DNA of 15,576 bases from Saccoglossus kowalevskii. Taxonomy: Eukaryota > Hemichordata > Enteropneusta > Harrimaniidae. The stretch is taken from positions 8,870 through 24,445 of the forward strand of contig NW_003147277.1 of NCBI RefSeq assembly GCF_000003605.2, read 5' to 3'. Shown here in pieces: positions 1 to 9,317 of the stretch (its first letter is position 1; each line of letters opens with the position of its first letter). Both the position numbers and the translations under genes were made by a program. Below the pieces are notes generated by a model. The model saw only the letters and a list, made by a program, of their open reading frames with translations. It was not told the DNA's origin and searched no databases.

Positions 1-12
1 AGTTCACGGTTT

Positions 13-385
13 GAAATGGCGATCGGCTCTGCTCCGATAGTACAGTGTCTTAAGGTTATGTTGACCTGCCATGCCGATAGACGGGGTTCACGATACTGTC
101 ACAATTCCCATGTTGAGGCGAGTTTCGCGTGATGTTGAATCATGCACTAACCAAAACAAGGTGCTAAAATTACCATTGTAAAAAAACAAACAAACAAAAA
201 ATACACTCCGTTCTCAATGTAACTGTGGATTAATTATTGTACATGTATTTGGAAGGAAAGTCAAAAAGGGTATAAAAGTCATGGCGTGATGTTTTGTCTT
301 ACTTGAGATAAATCCACGCAGACAAATGCCAAGGCAAAGATTGTCATGGTGCCCGGTCATTGTGCAGACTCGGAGCCGCATGATA
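13..385 (+). repeat. Repeat R1, copy A
   Basis: This stretch is a diverged direct repeat of 3848-4115. Shared blocks in the same order include GAAATGGCGATCG near the left end, GTAGTACAGTG-like sequence (here ATAGTACAGTG), a GCTAAAAT..ACATTGTAAAA-like block, GAGATAAATCCACG and GCAAAGATTGTCAT. Copy A has extra sequence in the middle (around 185-290) that copy B lacks. It may extend left beyond the window. No coding potential is seen. It is the first element of block A, followed about 750 bases later by repeat R3, the same order as in block B. I cannot tell whether it belongs to a transposable element or to an old segmental duplication. Confidence 0.7.
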
Positions 386-615
386 GACACCCAGTCATAG
401 TAATGAAATCACGCACTGCTTTAACAATTGTTAGCTTCAAAATTATTCACTCCATGGATTGACCTCTCTTTGAAAACTAAAACGAAGTGGCTTACATTTG
501 TAGAACATGCCACATAATTCAGTTTGTACTTGTCTTGTAAATAAGGTCAAGCAGACCTGTGCCGAAAACTTCGTACAGTTTCCAGCAGTGCAAGCCTTCT
601 GTGGATGACAACTAT

Positions 616-745
616 CGGTCGACAACATATTAGGCTAGCGTATTCGTACACAAATTCAATCGTCGCCTGCAGACAGCTAACGTAATCGACAAGTTTAGTT
701 TATTTTCATCAAGCCTTCAAGCACACCAATGTCAAACGTATTTTG
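616..745 (+). repeat. Repeat R3, partial diverged copy
   Basis: This is a partial copy of the repeat at 1131-1340 and 6145-6426. It matches the part after the promoter: GTCGACAACATAT matches GTCGACAACCTAT of the 6145 copy, GCTAACGTAATCGACAAGTTTA matches GTTAACGTAATTGGCGAGTTTA, and CACACCAATGTCAAACGTATTT matches TACACCAATGTAAAACGTATTT of the 1131 copy. The TATA-box part is missing here. No gene is seen in it. Confidence 0.6.
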
Positions 746-1130
746 AATGGCGGTGTTCACCTCGCCACGCATGTGCGAGACATGGGACTCACGAAAACAA
801 ATGACAACTTTGACTGTTTAGTAGACCAGTGATTGCAAGGTATCGAAGAAGTCAACGGTGGCAAATTGAATTATGGGAAAATCAATGTTTATCACTACAA
901 ATGTCGCAAATGCGCGGCGCGACATTCTGATATTGAAAGCAGTGTGATATTTTGTAAAACATCGCAATGGATATTAATCGATCATTGTCCACAGTTCAGT
1001 TCAATGTACATGTACATTGTCAGCATTTTGTTGATAACACCCACCTTGATATGGTAGACAATGCATATATTTTTGTTTATTTCCTAAATAGATAAAACTG
1101 TCATTGTTAAAGAAAGAATGACAATTAGCT
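746..1130. other. No gene seen
   Basis: AT-rich sequence between two R3 copies. An open frame on the plus strand (833-1057) has no recognisable domain and no splice or promoter context, so it is treated as chance. It contains a short alternating TGTACATGTACA palindrome near 1005-1016 and nothing else I can support. Confidence 0.5.
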
Positions 1131-1135
1131 TAAAC

Positions 1136-1171
1136 TATAAATACTGTACACAAGCACCCTATTAGCTCAGT
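1136..1171 (+). promoter_or_regulatory. Putative TATA/Inr core promoter in R3 copy A
   Basis: TATAAATA at 1136-1143 is followed by the initiator-like TCAGTT with its A at 1169, 33 bases after the first T of the TATA box. This is near the usual spacing for animal RNA polymerase II core promoters. The same pair at the same spacing occurs in the diverged copy at 6150. Conservation of both elements while flanking bases changed supports function at some time. Transcription itself cannot be seen. Confidence 0.45.
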
Positions 1172-1257
1172 TAGTCACACTTGACTTGACGACTGACAAC
1201 TTGTGTGAAGCACTCGCAGATGCTGCGTAGTACCACCAGATTTGCCGATATTAAATG

Positions 1258-1263
1258 GTGAGT
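1258..1263 (+). other. Putative splice donor GTGAGT
   Basis: ATG|GTGAGT is a strong 5' splice-site match, 89 bases after the putative initiator A at 1169. Together they would define a short untranslated first exon at about 1169-1257. The diverged copy has a weaker GCGAGT at the matching place and a separate GTGAGT at 6232-6237. Confidence 0.35.
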
Positions 1264-1340
1264 TTAGATTGTTTTTTTATAAAACTATTGATGAATGTAG
1301 TTTTTATTTAAGTACACCAATGTAAAACGTATTTAGTATT

Positions 1341-1729
1341 ACAGATCACTGCGTATAAATACAAATGTAAGTTTTATGTATCAATATAGATTTCCAAAGT
1401 GATTGCAGAGCAATACGCTAAAACTATGTGATAATGTTATTATAAAATGAGTGTACCAAATATGTACTATATATTTTTATAATGTACATATTTCTATAAA
1501 GGTGGGGATATATGGTTTGAAACCACACGTCTGCCTAATATTAGCAGTACTGTATATGGGTATCCAGTAGACATGCCTTTCAGGCAAAAATGGTGTTAAA
1601 ATGTCCAATCCCATAAATCCCCTATTAGAAGCAATTCCTTCATAATATCATGGATATCGTTTCATTAGACAAGAATAGAAAACAAACAAACAGAGGATTC
1701 ACCAAATTATACAATACCGTTACGATAGC
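1341..1729. other. No gene seen
   Basis: AT-rich DNA with frequent stops in all frames. It has ATATATTTTTATAATG-type low-complexity runs around 1470-1500 and no recognisable domain, RNA gene or long repeat. Confidence 0.5.
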
Positions 1730-1850
1730 AACCACACGTAATTCAAACGCACGTGATAGTTGCTTAAATAGTGGTCGTAAGGGACAAGGGAACAGCCCAA
1801 CAAGTACAAAATACGCTTACGCGCGTAATTATTCCATATTTGGAATTCGC
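1730..1850 (+). repeat. Repeat R4, copy 1
   Basis: It begins with a 20-base exact match to 9318-9337 (AACCACACGTAATTCAAACG). After that both copies share TAGTTG and a later GCTTACGCGCGTAATT / GCTTGACGGCCGGTAATT block at similar distances. The rest is strongly diverged. Two overlapping plus-strand open frames cross it but neither resembles a known protein, and they are not preserved in the other copy. Confidence 0.5.
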
Positions 1851-1860
1851 ATTTCCTAAT

Positions 1861-2470
1861 ATGGTAGGAGGAAAATACCCCGTAAAATACTGCAAAATTA
1901 CGGCACGCTGTAACTTATGGCGTTACGGTGACAGGTGTATAATAATCTTTTTTTTACTGAAAACACCTTTTTAGGATAGAGTGAGACATCACATAGACGG
2001 CACGCTGCTACCAAATACTGTTATTACTGGACGTAATATTTTATTCACAGCACTCAGAGTGACTTGACTATCTGCAAAGTTAGATATTTCAGACTTGTGT
2101 GATGTTTGTTATTTAGTAACCATGCTTGTCAAATATACCCGATTATTGATCTGTGGTAGACAAATTGCAATAGAATGGCAACTACTTTTATAAAACACTG
2201 TCTTCTTTTTTTTCAAAGCAAAGTATACGTGTGTTTTTCTTAATATTTTAATAGTTTTGGCAGCGACGTCTAACTGTCCTGTGGTTGGCGTATTTTCACG
2301 TAACTCGGTGTCAGTTTCATTGAACATGTTGTTCCTTGCATAGATTAAATTTACTAGTCTGATTTTCAAAGTTTATTGGCGCAATATTTGATATAGAAGT
2401 CACGGTGTGCAACAGTAATAATTCTCAAACATGGACAGATTATTTGTTTGTTCGTGTCCGATATGAATAT
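1861..2470. other. No gene seen
   Basis: AT-rich sequence. Short open frames on either strand (for example minus 2109-2369 and plus 2405-2638) have no domain, and the second runs through the palindromes at 2472-2562. The segment contains GTTACGGTGACAGG and several T-rich runs but nothing I can assign. Confidence 0.5.
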
Positions 2471-2471
2471 A

Positions 2472-2562
2472 AAAAACGCCGGTGTTTTTTTGTTGTGCAA
2501 ATACTAGATAATCTGCTGAAGTGTCTGCTCGCGTTCTCACTTAGTAAAAACACCGGTGTTTT
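2472..2562. repeat. Twin ACACCGGTGT-type palindromes
   Basis: Two near-identical palindromes lie 74 bases apart, centre to centre. The first, AAAAACGCCGGTGTTTTT at 2472-2489, has one mismatched pair. The second, AAAACACCGGTGTTTT at 2547-2562, is a perfect 16-base palindrome. They share the core CCGGTGTTTT. Each could bind a dimeric protein or form a small hairpin. Possible explanations are internal repeats of a DNA transposon or a regulatory site pair next to the Myb/SANT-like relic; the sequence does not decide between these. Confidence 0.5.
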
Positions 2563-2627
2563 GCGCCCTCAACGAATCATATCACGGAAAGGTCAAATAA
2601 ACAAATGTCAGTCGACAAAATGGCATC

Positions 2628-2950
2628 CCCTTTGGTAAATGCATTTGCTTTGTTCCTGTTTTTCCATTGGTTTTTACGCTCGAGAAAAAGACATCGACGA
2701 ACGATTTATCGTGAATTCAAAGAGCAAGAAATCGCCAACTTGTTAGGTCGAACAGAACCGAGAAATAATTGGTTCATGTTCACACTATTCGCGTGTATGA
2801 ATAACGCAACAATAGACCCAACATCCCTAGACGTTCTGTCGATCCATGGTCCATCATTCTTTGAATATTCTAATCTTTCCATACAGATATCAGTAACCTT
2901 GTTTCTTCGTCTGACCAGTTCGTCATTCGACCTGTAACCTCTGACGCCAT
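2628..2950 (-). pseudogene. Broken Myb/SANT-like DNA-binding domain
   Basis: On the minus strand an ATG in AAGATGGCG context (2950) opens a frame with the motif NWSDEETRLLISVWKD. This is the typical first helix of Myb/SANT-like DNA-binding domains (MSANTD family, also the accessory protein of PIF/Harbinger transposons): W-S-D/E-E-E-T-R..L..(I/V)W. A TAG follows at 2870-2872, where the family usually has an acidic residue. The same frame then gives IQRMMDHGS, as expected after helix 1. The likely continuation (SRDVGSIVALF) is in another minus frame, which runs to a stop at 2706-2708. A third segment with NGKTGTK, similar to the NKTGRGRK-like end of the domain, lies near 2640-2670. So at least one stop and two frameshifts break it. 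Whether it came from a Harbinger element or a host MSANTD gene is not decidable. The family call on helix 1 is fairly secure; the later segments are weaker. Confidence 0.6.
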
Positions 2951-3406
2951 CTTGTGTAAAGACAAGCATAAATAAGTCGGCGATAGTGGGCGTTTGGCCG
3001 TCGTATTGTGTTCACGCGGCACATTGCGTTGAGCAAGAGCCGGTCTGGCAACGGCGTTTATGATCTGGTCCACCCCTTTTACGACGGTGTCAAAAACGTC
3101 GACGCAACAACGGCGTATTCTGTTCACATACACATATTAACAACGTTCTCAAATAAAAGGCGTCGTGACAACGGTATCACGGGGGATTCTTCTCCTCTGT
3201 GTTCTCCACACGTGCCAGGGGGAATATCGTCTCGTCTCTCTGTCACGTCCCCTTGAGGTGCAGGATCGGGAAAGTCACTTTAACTTTACAGTCAAATAGA
3301 CGCACACAACAAAATACGTTTCAACTCTCGTCTTAGTCGGTCAGTCGAGCACTCTATAAGACACAGCGCCCTGGGGAAAAGTCCCAACGACTATCGAAAG
3401 GCTGAC
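2951..3406. other. Upstream flank of the Myb/SANT relic; no gene seen
   Basis: This is less AT-rich than its surroundings and has many CpGs (GGCGTTTGGCCGTCG, GACGGTGTCAAAAACGTCGACG). On the minus strand the frame of the Myb/SANT relic stays open to about 3133 but shows no further domain, so this is probably the old 5' flank or leader. Plus-strand open frame 3008-3256 is judged to be chance. Confidence 0.4.
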
Positions 3407-3464
3407 CCAAGACTGCCTCTAGACTGCGTCAAGACTCGCCCCAAGACTCTCCAGGACTGCGTCT
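3407..3464 (+). repeat. Short degenerate tandem repeat
   Basis: Four to five imperfect units of about 9-13 bases built on (C)CAAGACT(G/C)C or AGGACTGCGTC: CAAGACTGCCTCT, AGACTGCGT, CAAGACTCGCC, CCAAGACTCTCC, AGGACTGCGTCT. No function is evident. Confidence 0.55.
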
Positions 3465-3847
3465 GTTCTCGTGTACTAAGACCAACTCAAACAACTGTAT
3501 TCACTTTCAAAACCTTAACCAATTACAAAGCAGTATAATTATGGCGTGGTCTTCAATCATACAGTCAATCACACTAAGTACTGAACACGTCATAACTTTG
3601 GATTAATCGTTCACTACATTAATAGTTCCAAATCACTGAGTCGAGTTCCGTCGAGAACCTCAAATGGGCCGAAACGATGACAGACATAACACAGCCATTT
3701 GCTAGTAATCAGCTAATTAAGTCGATTAACAGATACGTGCAAATAATTTCATCATAACGGCTTATTTCGTCCAGTGAAAACACCACTTATGTGCAGTTAT
3801 TAAATAAAAGTAAATACCTGTTTAAATAAAAATAATTGCGACAATTA
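3465..3847. other. No gene seen
   Basis: AT-rich spacer before block B. No open frame of note, RNA gene or recognisable repeat is seen. Confidence 0.5.
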
Positions 3848-4115
3848 GAAATGGCGATCGACCCTGCTCTGGTAGTACAGTGCTTTAAAGTTATATAGAC
3901 ATGGCAATCCGATAGAGTAGTGTACATTACTACAGTTTTCATGTGGAGACGTTAGACGTTGCATCTACTAACTAAAACAATATGCTAAAATTTACATTGT
4001 AAAACATGCCTTGAATAGGAAGGTCCATAATGACATTTTTTCGTACCTGAGATAAATCCACGTAGACAAAAGCCGACAGGGCAAAGATTGTCATTGGGCT
4101 GACATGAGGCCGAGA
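3848..4115 (+). repeat. Repeat R1, copy B
   Basis: Diverged direct copy of 13-385, starting at the same GAAATGGCGATCG and ending in the same GCAAAGATTGTCAT region. It is shorter than copy A, mainly because the A-rich middle of copy A is absent. It opens block B, which continues with the gene-fragment duplicate at 4360-4785 and then R3 at 6145. Confidence 0.7.
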
Positions 4116-4359
4116 TAACCATCCAATCATCCAAAATGACGGGCGTCAACATGATTCATATTTTTATAGGTTAATCATCGTCATGTCATACTAATATGAA
4201 TCAGCATATGTTCTTTTAAATTTTCCACCGAGGACATGAATTCAGCTTGTGCCGAGCGTTCAGGCAGCAAATCTCGTGCCGTCCCAGTCCCGAGTCTCGG
4301 TACGTGCCGAGATCTCTAACGTGAACGCCACTAATATTTGTCTGTGTTTGATCCAGATA
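4116..4359. other. No gene seen; small GC-rich palindromic patch
   Basis: Mostly AT-rich. Near 4282-4312 the sequence CCGAGTCTCGG followed by TACGTGCCGAG forms overlapping short inverted repeats. No gene is seen. Confidence 0.4.
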
Positions 4360-4785
4360 TATATTAATTAAACTCAACTTTTGAAGGAATACCTGGCTTT
4401 ATATGTATGTCGTTGTCTGTGATGCATGTTAACCTTGTCACTTTGAGTGCATGTAAATTAAGACACTGTTTGAAGCGAACTTTATTTCATATCCGCTACT
4501 GTGGTGTACTGACGTGTGCGTCTGCTTTCGGAGTCATGGGATTCTACCCTTCTATTCTAAATCTTTTCTTTATATTCTGGTAATTTGCCTGTACTTATAT
4601 CACCCATTGTTTCTTGTATTTTTAACACCAGGTATTCTATTGGAACACTGGATAGTTTACCCACCAACAGGGAACGTGAGCTTGGTTTAGATTGTCTTAC
4701 GACAAACTAAATTAACCCGTCTGTGAAAATTAAAAAATGTTTGCAGTCAGAAAATTACTTCTATTTGCTGTCGTGTTTTACTTAC
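4360..4785 (+). pseudogene. Partial duplicate of the 12.7-13.1 kb gene 5' end
   Basis: This segment aligns with 12690-13105. Both contain GGCTTTATATGTATGTCGTTGTCTGTGA, TTAAGAC(A/G)CT, GTACTGACG, TGCGTCTGCTTTC, CACTGGATAGT.TACCCACCAACAGGGAACGT and ATGTTTGCA. The shared part covers the putative leader, a small intron and the start of the first coding exon (peptide HWIVYPPTGNV in both). Here the frame ends at a TAG soon after that peptide, the donor seen at 12907 is changed to GTCATG, and the CRE-like site is lost. Nothing after about 4785 matches the later exons. It is a truncated, decayed second copy in the same orientation, about 8.3 kb upstream of the longer one. Confidence 0.7.
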
Positions 4786-6144
4786 ACTAAGTTTTACAGT
4801 AATATATGACAGGTTCTATACTTGGTAGTTACTTCTATCGAGGTTTTTATATCTCAAGCGAAATTTTATTTAAAGACCTTGTACTGTTGTCTATTTCACG
4901 GTTGTGTCACTGAGTTGTTAAATGACAAAGTGATTGGAGAAATGTACACACATCTATTTTTTAGCACCAACAAGAATCATTGAGGTGTAAGTGTCCCATT
5001 GTATCATTGTTTCCTCGTATATACACATTTTTTTCTCTGCTTTGTTAATCTAGAATACCACGGATTTCAAGTTTAAATTTAAGGATTAGGCGTTCATTTT
5101 TTATTTTTATTCCATTTGATTAACGTATAGTGAATGTAGACAAAAGTCGAAAATGAAAACACTGAATAAAAACATCAGCAGCGAAAACACTATTATTATA
5201 TGCGAAAGACTGCACAATGTACACCAATCGATAAAAAATGGTCAATCTGTCACAATGACTGGTGAGTTTTCAAAGTTTCAATTATTTATGTCCCACTTTG
5301 TTTGACGGAGCAAGTACTTTATAATGAGTATAAGTGTTTTACAGAACATGTTTATTTGAACATGCTTACACACACGTATACACTGACACAGTAGCCGATT
5401 ATAGAGCAATGACTCAAACACATATGAAATAGTACACAGGATATTGGGTGCACACATTGACGACCTCAAGCAGCAAACAAAGTCGTAAATCTTCGTGTAT
5501 TGTAAACAGTTTATAACATTGAATGTCACTGTTCTCACCCACTGTTATCTTTTATGTGCAAATTGAAAGTGATAGTGCTGACACATAGTGCATTTTCACC
5601 CCAAAACCCATGTTTATATCCTAAGTTAAGATTTGAACTTGAGTATATCACGAGTCTGAAGGAACAAGCACTGTGCTACCAGTTAGTAACCGGTTTAAAC
5701 ATCGTACGAATTGATCACGGACATTATATCGATAATTAGGACTAAAATTAGCATTTGCCGAAATTAAAACCTGGTACAGTGAAAGTACAATACCTATAAA
5801 GTTTTACTGTCAATACAAAAGACAACATTCTTCGAGGGTGTTAATCACAAACAGCGAGACCAACGGAGCGAAAATATGGGAATTGTGTTATATCTGACGA
5901 CATAACCCCAAGCTTGTGTAGACATTTTTGAACACACGTTGTTCCAAACCCATATAGACCCCTGTTTTAGTATCCAAAAAAGCAGCGATTTCAGGTTTGC
6001 AATTTATAATTTAATATACAGTCGGACTTGGCATGTAGTCTGTATTCCAGTTGTACATTAACCACGCTGGCACTGAAAACAATGGGGAATTTGTAGAACG
6101 TCATAATGTTTAAGTAACTGTTTAAACAATACGTATATTATTAA
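4786..6144. other. No gene seen (1.36 kb)
   Basis: AT-rich DNA. Open frames at minus 5278-5538 and plus 5554-5739 show no domain, no good start context and no repeat support. The later exons of the duplicated gene, expected here if the duplication were complete, were not found by eye. Confidence 0.5.
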
Positions 6145-6149
6145 TTAAC

Positions 6150-6186
6150 TATAAATACCTTACACAAAGCACCCTGCTGGCTCAGT
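6150..6186 (+). promoter_or_regulatory. Putative TATA/Inr core promoter in R3 copy B
   Basis: TATAAATA at 6150-6157 and TCAGTC with its A at 6184 are 34 bases apart (first T to A), within one base of the spacing in copy A. Possible donors follow at 6232 (GTGAGT) and near 6263 (GCGAGT). Confidence 0.45.
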
Positions 6187-6313
6187 CACACTCGTCGACA
6201 ACCTATGTGAAGCAATCACAGACGTTGTGACGTGAGTCCTGGTTTGCCAACAGTTAACGTAATTGGCGAGTTTATTTATTTATTGATCTTTTTTTTTATT
6301 TTGTTATTTATTT

Positions 6314-6370
6314 CACCAGTATACGAAAACAGAATGTTCATGTACAGGACAAAAATGTATAATACTGGTG
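6314..6370. repeat. 9-base inverted repeat inside R3 copy B insertion
   Basis: CACCAGTAT (6314-6322) and ATACTGGTG (6362-6370) are perfect inverse complements separated by 39 bases. They lie in the part of copy B that copy A lacks, so the extra sequence could be a very small foldback or miniature element. Target-site duplications are not clear. Confidence 0.45.
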
Positions 6371-6426
6371 ATTAGATTGTTATTATCATACAGATACTGA
6401 TAATTAAAGCATTCAAGTACACCATT

Positions 6427-9317
6427 CTATGAGTTAATTTAGATTCTTCCCCAGAAACTGCTCACATGATAACACATTATAAGTGTCCAAACCTCCGATT
6501 ATAAGGCACCCCAATTTTTCATGGTATCATAATTTTTGTTGCAAGACTATTCAACAAGGGTAAGCTGTTACTTTGCTTGAGACAATACGAGAGATGGTAC
6601 TGTAATTGAGATATACTTGTATTTTTTCTTGCAAAAAGCTGTTGATTTCTCATGACTTTGGGTTTGCTTGATTAAAACAGGGAGTTAACCATGTTAATTA
6701 TTTTTATCACTTTAACAATAGAGAATTCGTGATACGTAAACACACTCATGGGCTACATATTTACAAAATTACTAGAAGCTTATTACCAAGACTTTAAGAT
6801 GTATATTTTTTGAAATATATTTACCTCTGATTAATGACGATACGCCGAGGTCTATTTTATACGGATTGAATCGAATCCATATGCCAATTTTCGCTTAGAT
6901 ATCCTTTTTTAATCATGTACGAAATGTGCGGAGAATGGCGTAACAACGTAAATAATTCATCGAGTTTTCACGTTTTCTTCGTAAAGGCGTGGTGGCTGTT
7001 CCTACGACAGTCTTCCTCCTTATTATTGCGTGTACTACCAACTATTTCGTATATTGTCACCTGACAATGCTTATCAAGATATACACGGGCCAAAGTACTC
7101 ATTCTGCCTAACCCCCCCTGTTATCGCTTTTTAATCGACCGTAGATTACTTAATTTACGACCTTGCTTTTTTTATGCTCACCCACACCGATCACTCACTT
7201 AAACATTGATTCATAGAAAAAATAGTCTACGTGAATTTAGCATGCATGCGAAATGTAAATTGACCGTGTTCCACAGCATGCTGATGGAGCGGGAGTGTGT
7301 TTCGTTTGTATCCAGGGCCGCTCACTCCTTTTAATACTGATTATCTAGACAGTTAAGTAAAAAAGGGCAATGCTAACTCTGTTGGATAAAGATCAGAGAA
7401 ACGAGAAAAATACTGATGTGGTGTTATTCCAAAAAATAACGATGCCAAAGCCATGTCGGTCTGGTAAAATTTGAAAATACATCAAAATTCTGTCAAAATC
7501 GGTGGCTGGGCTAGATCTATACGAATTGTAAAGGTATTTTCGCGAAGAATTATTCTCGAGTAAAAATCGGCCACTTGGCCTGAAAAAAAAAAAACGAACA
7601 TAGCTTGACATGTATAAATAATAATTAATTGGGCTTTTGAAAAAAGTTTCAAATAGCCGTGAATATTTGGTGGCCCGCCGATGAACAATTTGAAAATCAT
7701 GATTCAGAGAAGACCATCGGTACAGAAAATCATCGAATCTAGTCTGGTTTACCTTATTTTCTCAAAATGGCAAAGAGAACTGATTCGCCGTGGACACTAA
7801 TGTATCTTACGCTAGTGTTTCTTTTTAAACTGAAGTCAAATCCTACCCCTATGTAAATATACAGATGTTTCATGAGTGAATAATTTTAAAGTCTGCCACA
7901 GCAAAAAATCTACGTGAATTGACACTGCTGATTGAATAGTACGACAACCTTTCAATTTGCGTCAATTACGCTTTGTTACAACATCAATGATTGGCTAAGA
8001 GTCACCTTATCGGAGAACCACCTTGGTCAAAAAACCTGTTAATTTGTACCACCTTCTGGACTTCGACACAGAAGCCGTCCTAAACTATAGAAAAACAATC
8101 GGAAAGCGGAAGCGAGAGAGAAGTTGGGCTAGTACTGCGATAGCGAAAACATGGATACGACTTGTTAGAGAGTAGTCACAGTGTGGCTTGTGGGTAAGAA
8201 TAGAACATCGATGCCGATGACTTTGCGATTAGAGTTTTGAAGACAATTTGTTCATAGTCTTGCGTACACCGCAACAACATGGATTACTTTTCAACACAAA
8301 TCTCCAGTCGAGAGGGCGGCGTTATGTATCATTCACGATTCACGATTCAGCCCAAATGAAAAGGAAGTAAATCACAGTAGAGCTGTTCACGGATTGACCA
8401 ATCACATGAGAGCTCATAAACACGAAATAGTTGCTGTTGCACTTAACAAGGGAGACAAGAATTAAACATAAAGTAACGTTTATATGCTTAAAGTAGGATT
8501 TAGATCGTGTTGTAGACAAAGTTATAAGCAGAAATGTGCATATGTCGGGAATTCCATACTGCGAAGAAGATGAGAATATGCAAATTACGTAATGTGGATT
8601 TGGTCGGGGATGAATTTCATTTTTGCCTTGTATGTCCAATATATAATGATCTTAGAGAGAAATAGATATCTTTTTATAGGGACCATTATATCACATATTT
8701 ATCACAACTCGTTACTTTTGTTTTTTGCAGATAATCGCTAATTTACCAAATATAAACCAACAAACTGTTCTAGATAATTTCCCTTACGTGCATGTCAATT
8801 TATTTTACTTTACACCATAGGCCCATAGCTACATTGACGCAACAGATCGACGTCCTCTCTACGCCGATCCGACTCCTATCGTCCTGAGTGCCGAGTTTGT
8901 TCGAAAATTCAAACGTTTCTAAGTTAATCGTCAGGCAACACGTAATTTACAGTTATAATAAGTTGTTTCAGTGATTTTTTTACTAAATAATGCTAAATTA
9001 AATATTGTAGAAATAAACTTTGCGTGAATCTGTAATCAGTTTACGCTACTAGTTCCTGGTTTGGAAATAGTTCTGCGCGTGACTTTATTGCATTTAAGGA
9101 TGTTGAAACCTGACATTACGCAGTAAGCTTCTAACAAAGAAATGTTATTATCATTATTATGTGTTAGTTTCTACTGTACTAGTGTAAAGAGGCGGCGCAG
9201 CGATATTTTAGCCAAAATCGGCTAATAAGGCATCATATGACACAGGTCTGAGCTGAGACAGCGCTTCCTATGATGACACAACACCCATGGCCATAGTACT
9301 AAATAAATATATATAAG
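6427..9317. other. Long AT-rich stretch without a recognisable gene (2.9 kb)
   Basis: No supported gene. The overlapping minus-strand frames at 7393-7700 contain poly-F from an A12 run near 7584 and match nothing I know. The minus frame 8340-8639 is also unrecognised. Small features are a short ATTCACG tandem near 8332-8348 and a TTAGCC/GGCTAA hairpin at 9208-9225. Around 7210-7240 and 7895-7920 the phrase CTACGTGAATT recurs, too short to call a repeat family. No tRNA or other RNA gene is seen. Confidence 0.45.

Larger units (their letters stand above)
1131..1340 (+). repeat. Repeat R3, copy A (promoter and first-exon-like)
   Basis: This is a direct repeat of 6145-6426. Shared sequence includes CTATAAATAC, ACACAAGCACCCT / ACACAAAGCACCCT, GCTCAGT..CACACT, GTGTGAAGCA / TATGTGAAGCA, TTAGATTGTT and AAGTACACCA. 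The unit looks like a core promoter (1136-1171), about 88 bases of possible transcribed leader, and a splice donor GTGAGT at 1258-1263. No ATG-started coding run of note lies in the leader, so if it is transcribed this would be a 5' untranslated exon. What it would splice to is unknown. Confidence 0.65.
6145..6426 (+). repeat. Repeat R3, copy B
   Basis: Diverged direct copy of 1131-1340. It keeps the TATA box and initiator-like element (6150-6186), the leader and the TTAGATTGTT...CAAGTACACCA end. Compared with copy A it has about 100 extra bases near 6270-6370, which include a perfect 9-base inverted repeat (6314-6322 and 6362-6370). It also retains GTTAACGTAATTGG, a piece shared with the partial copy at 616-745. 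Confidence 0.65.

Noticed and set aside
3407-3464. CRISPR-like array
   Set aside because: Units are about 9-13 bases, imperfect and without spacers; this is a small degenerate tandem repeat in animal-type DNA.
5278-5739. Open frames on both strands as remaining exons of the 4.36 kb gene copy
   Set aside because: Their peptides do not resemble exons B or C of the longer copy.
7393-7700. Overlapping minus-strand open frames
   Set aside because: They contain phenylalanine runs from an A-rich tract, have no domain or start context and overlap each other in different frames.
8340-8639. Minus-strand 99-codon frame as a membrane protein
   Set aside because: Hydrophobic pieces arise easily from AT-rich DNA; no motif, promoter, intron or poly(A) signal supports it.
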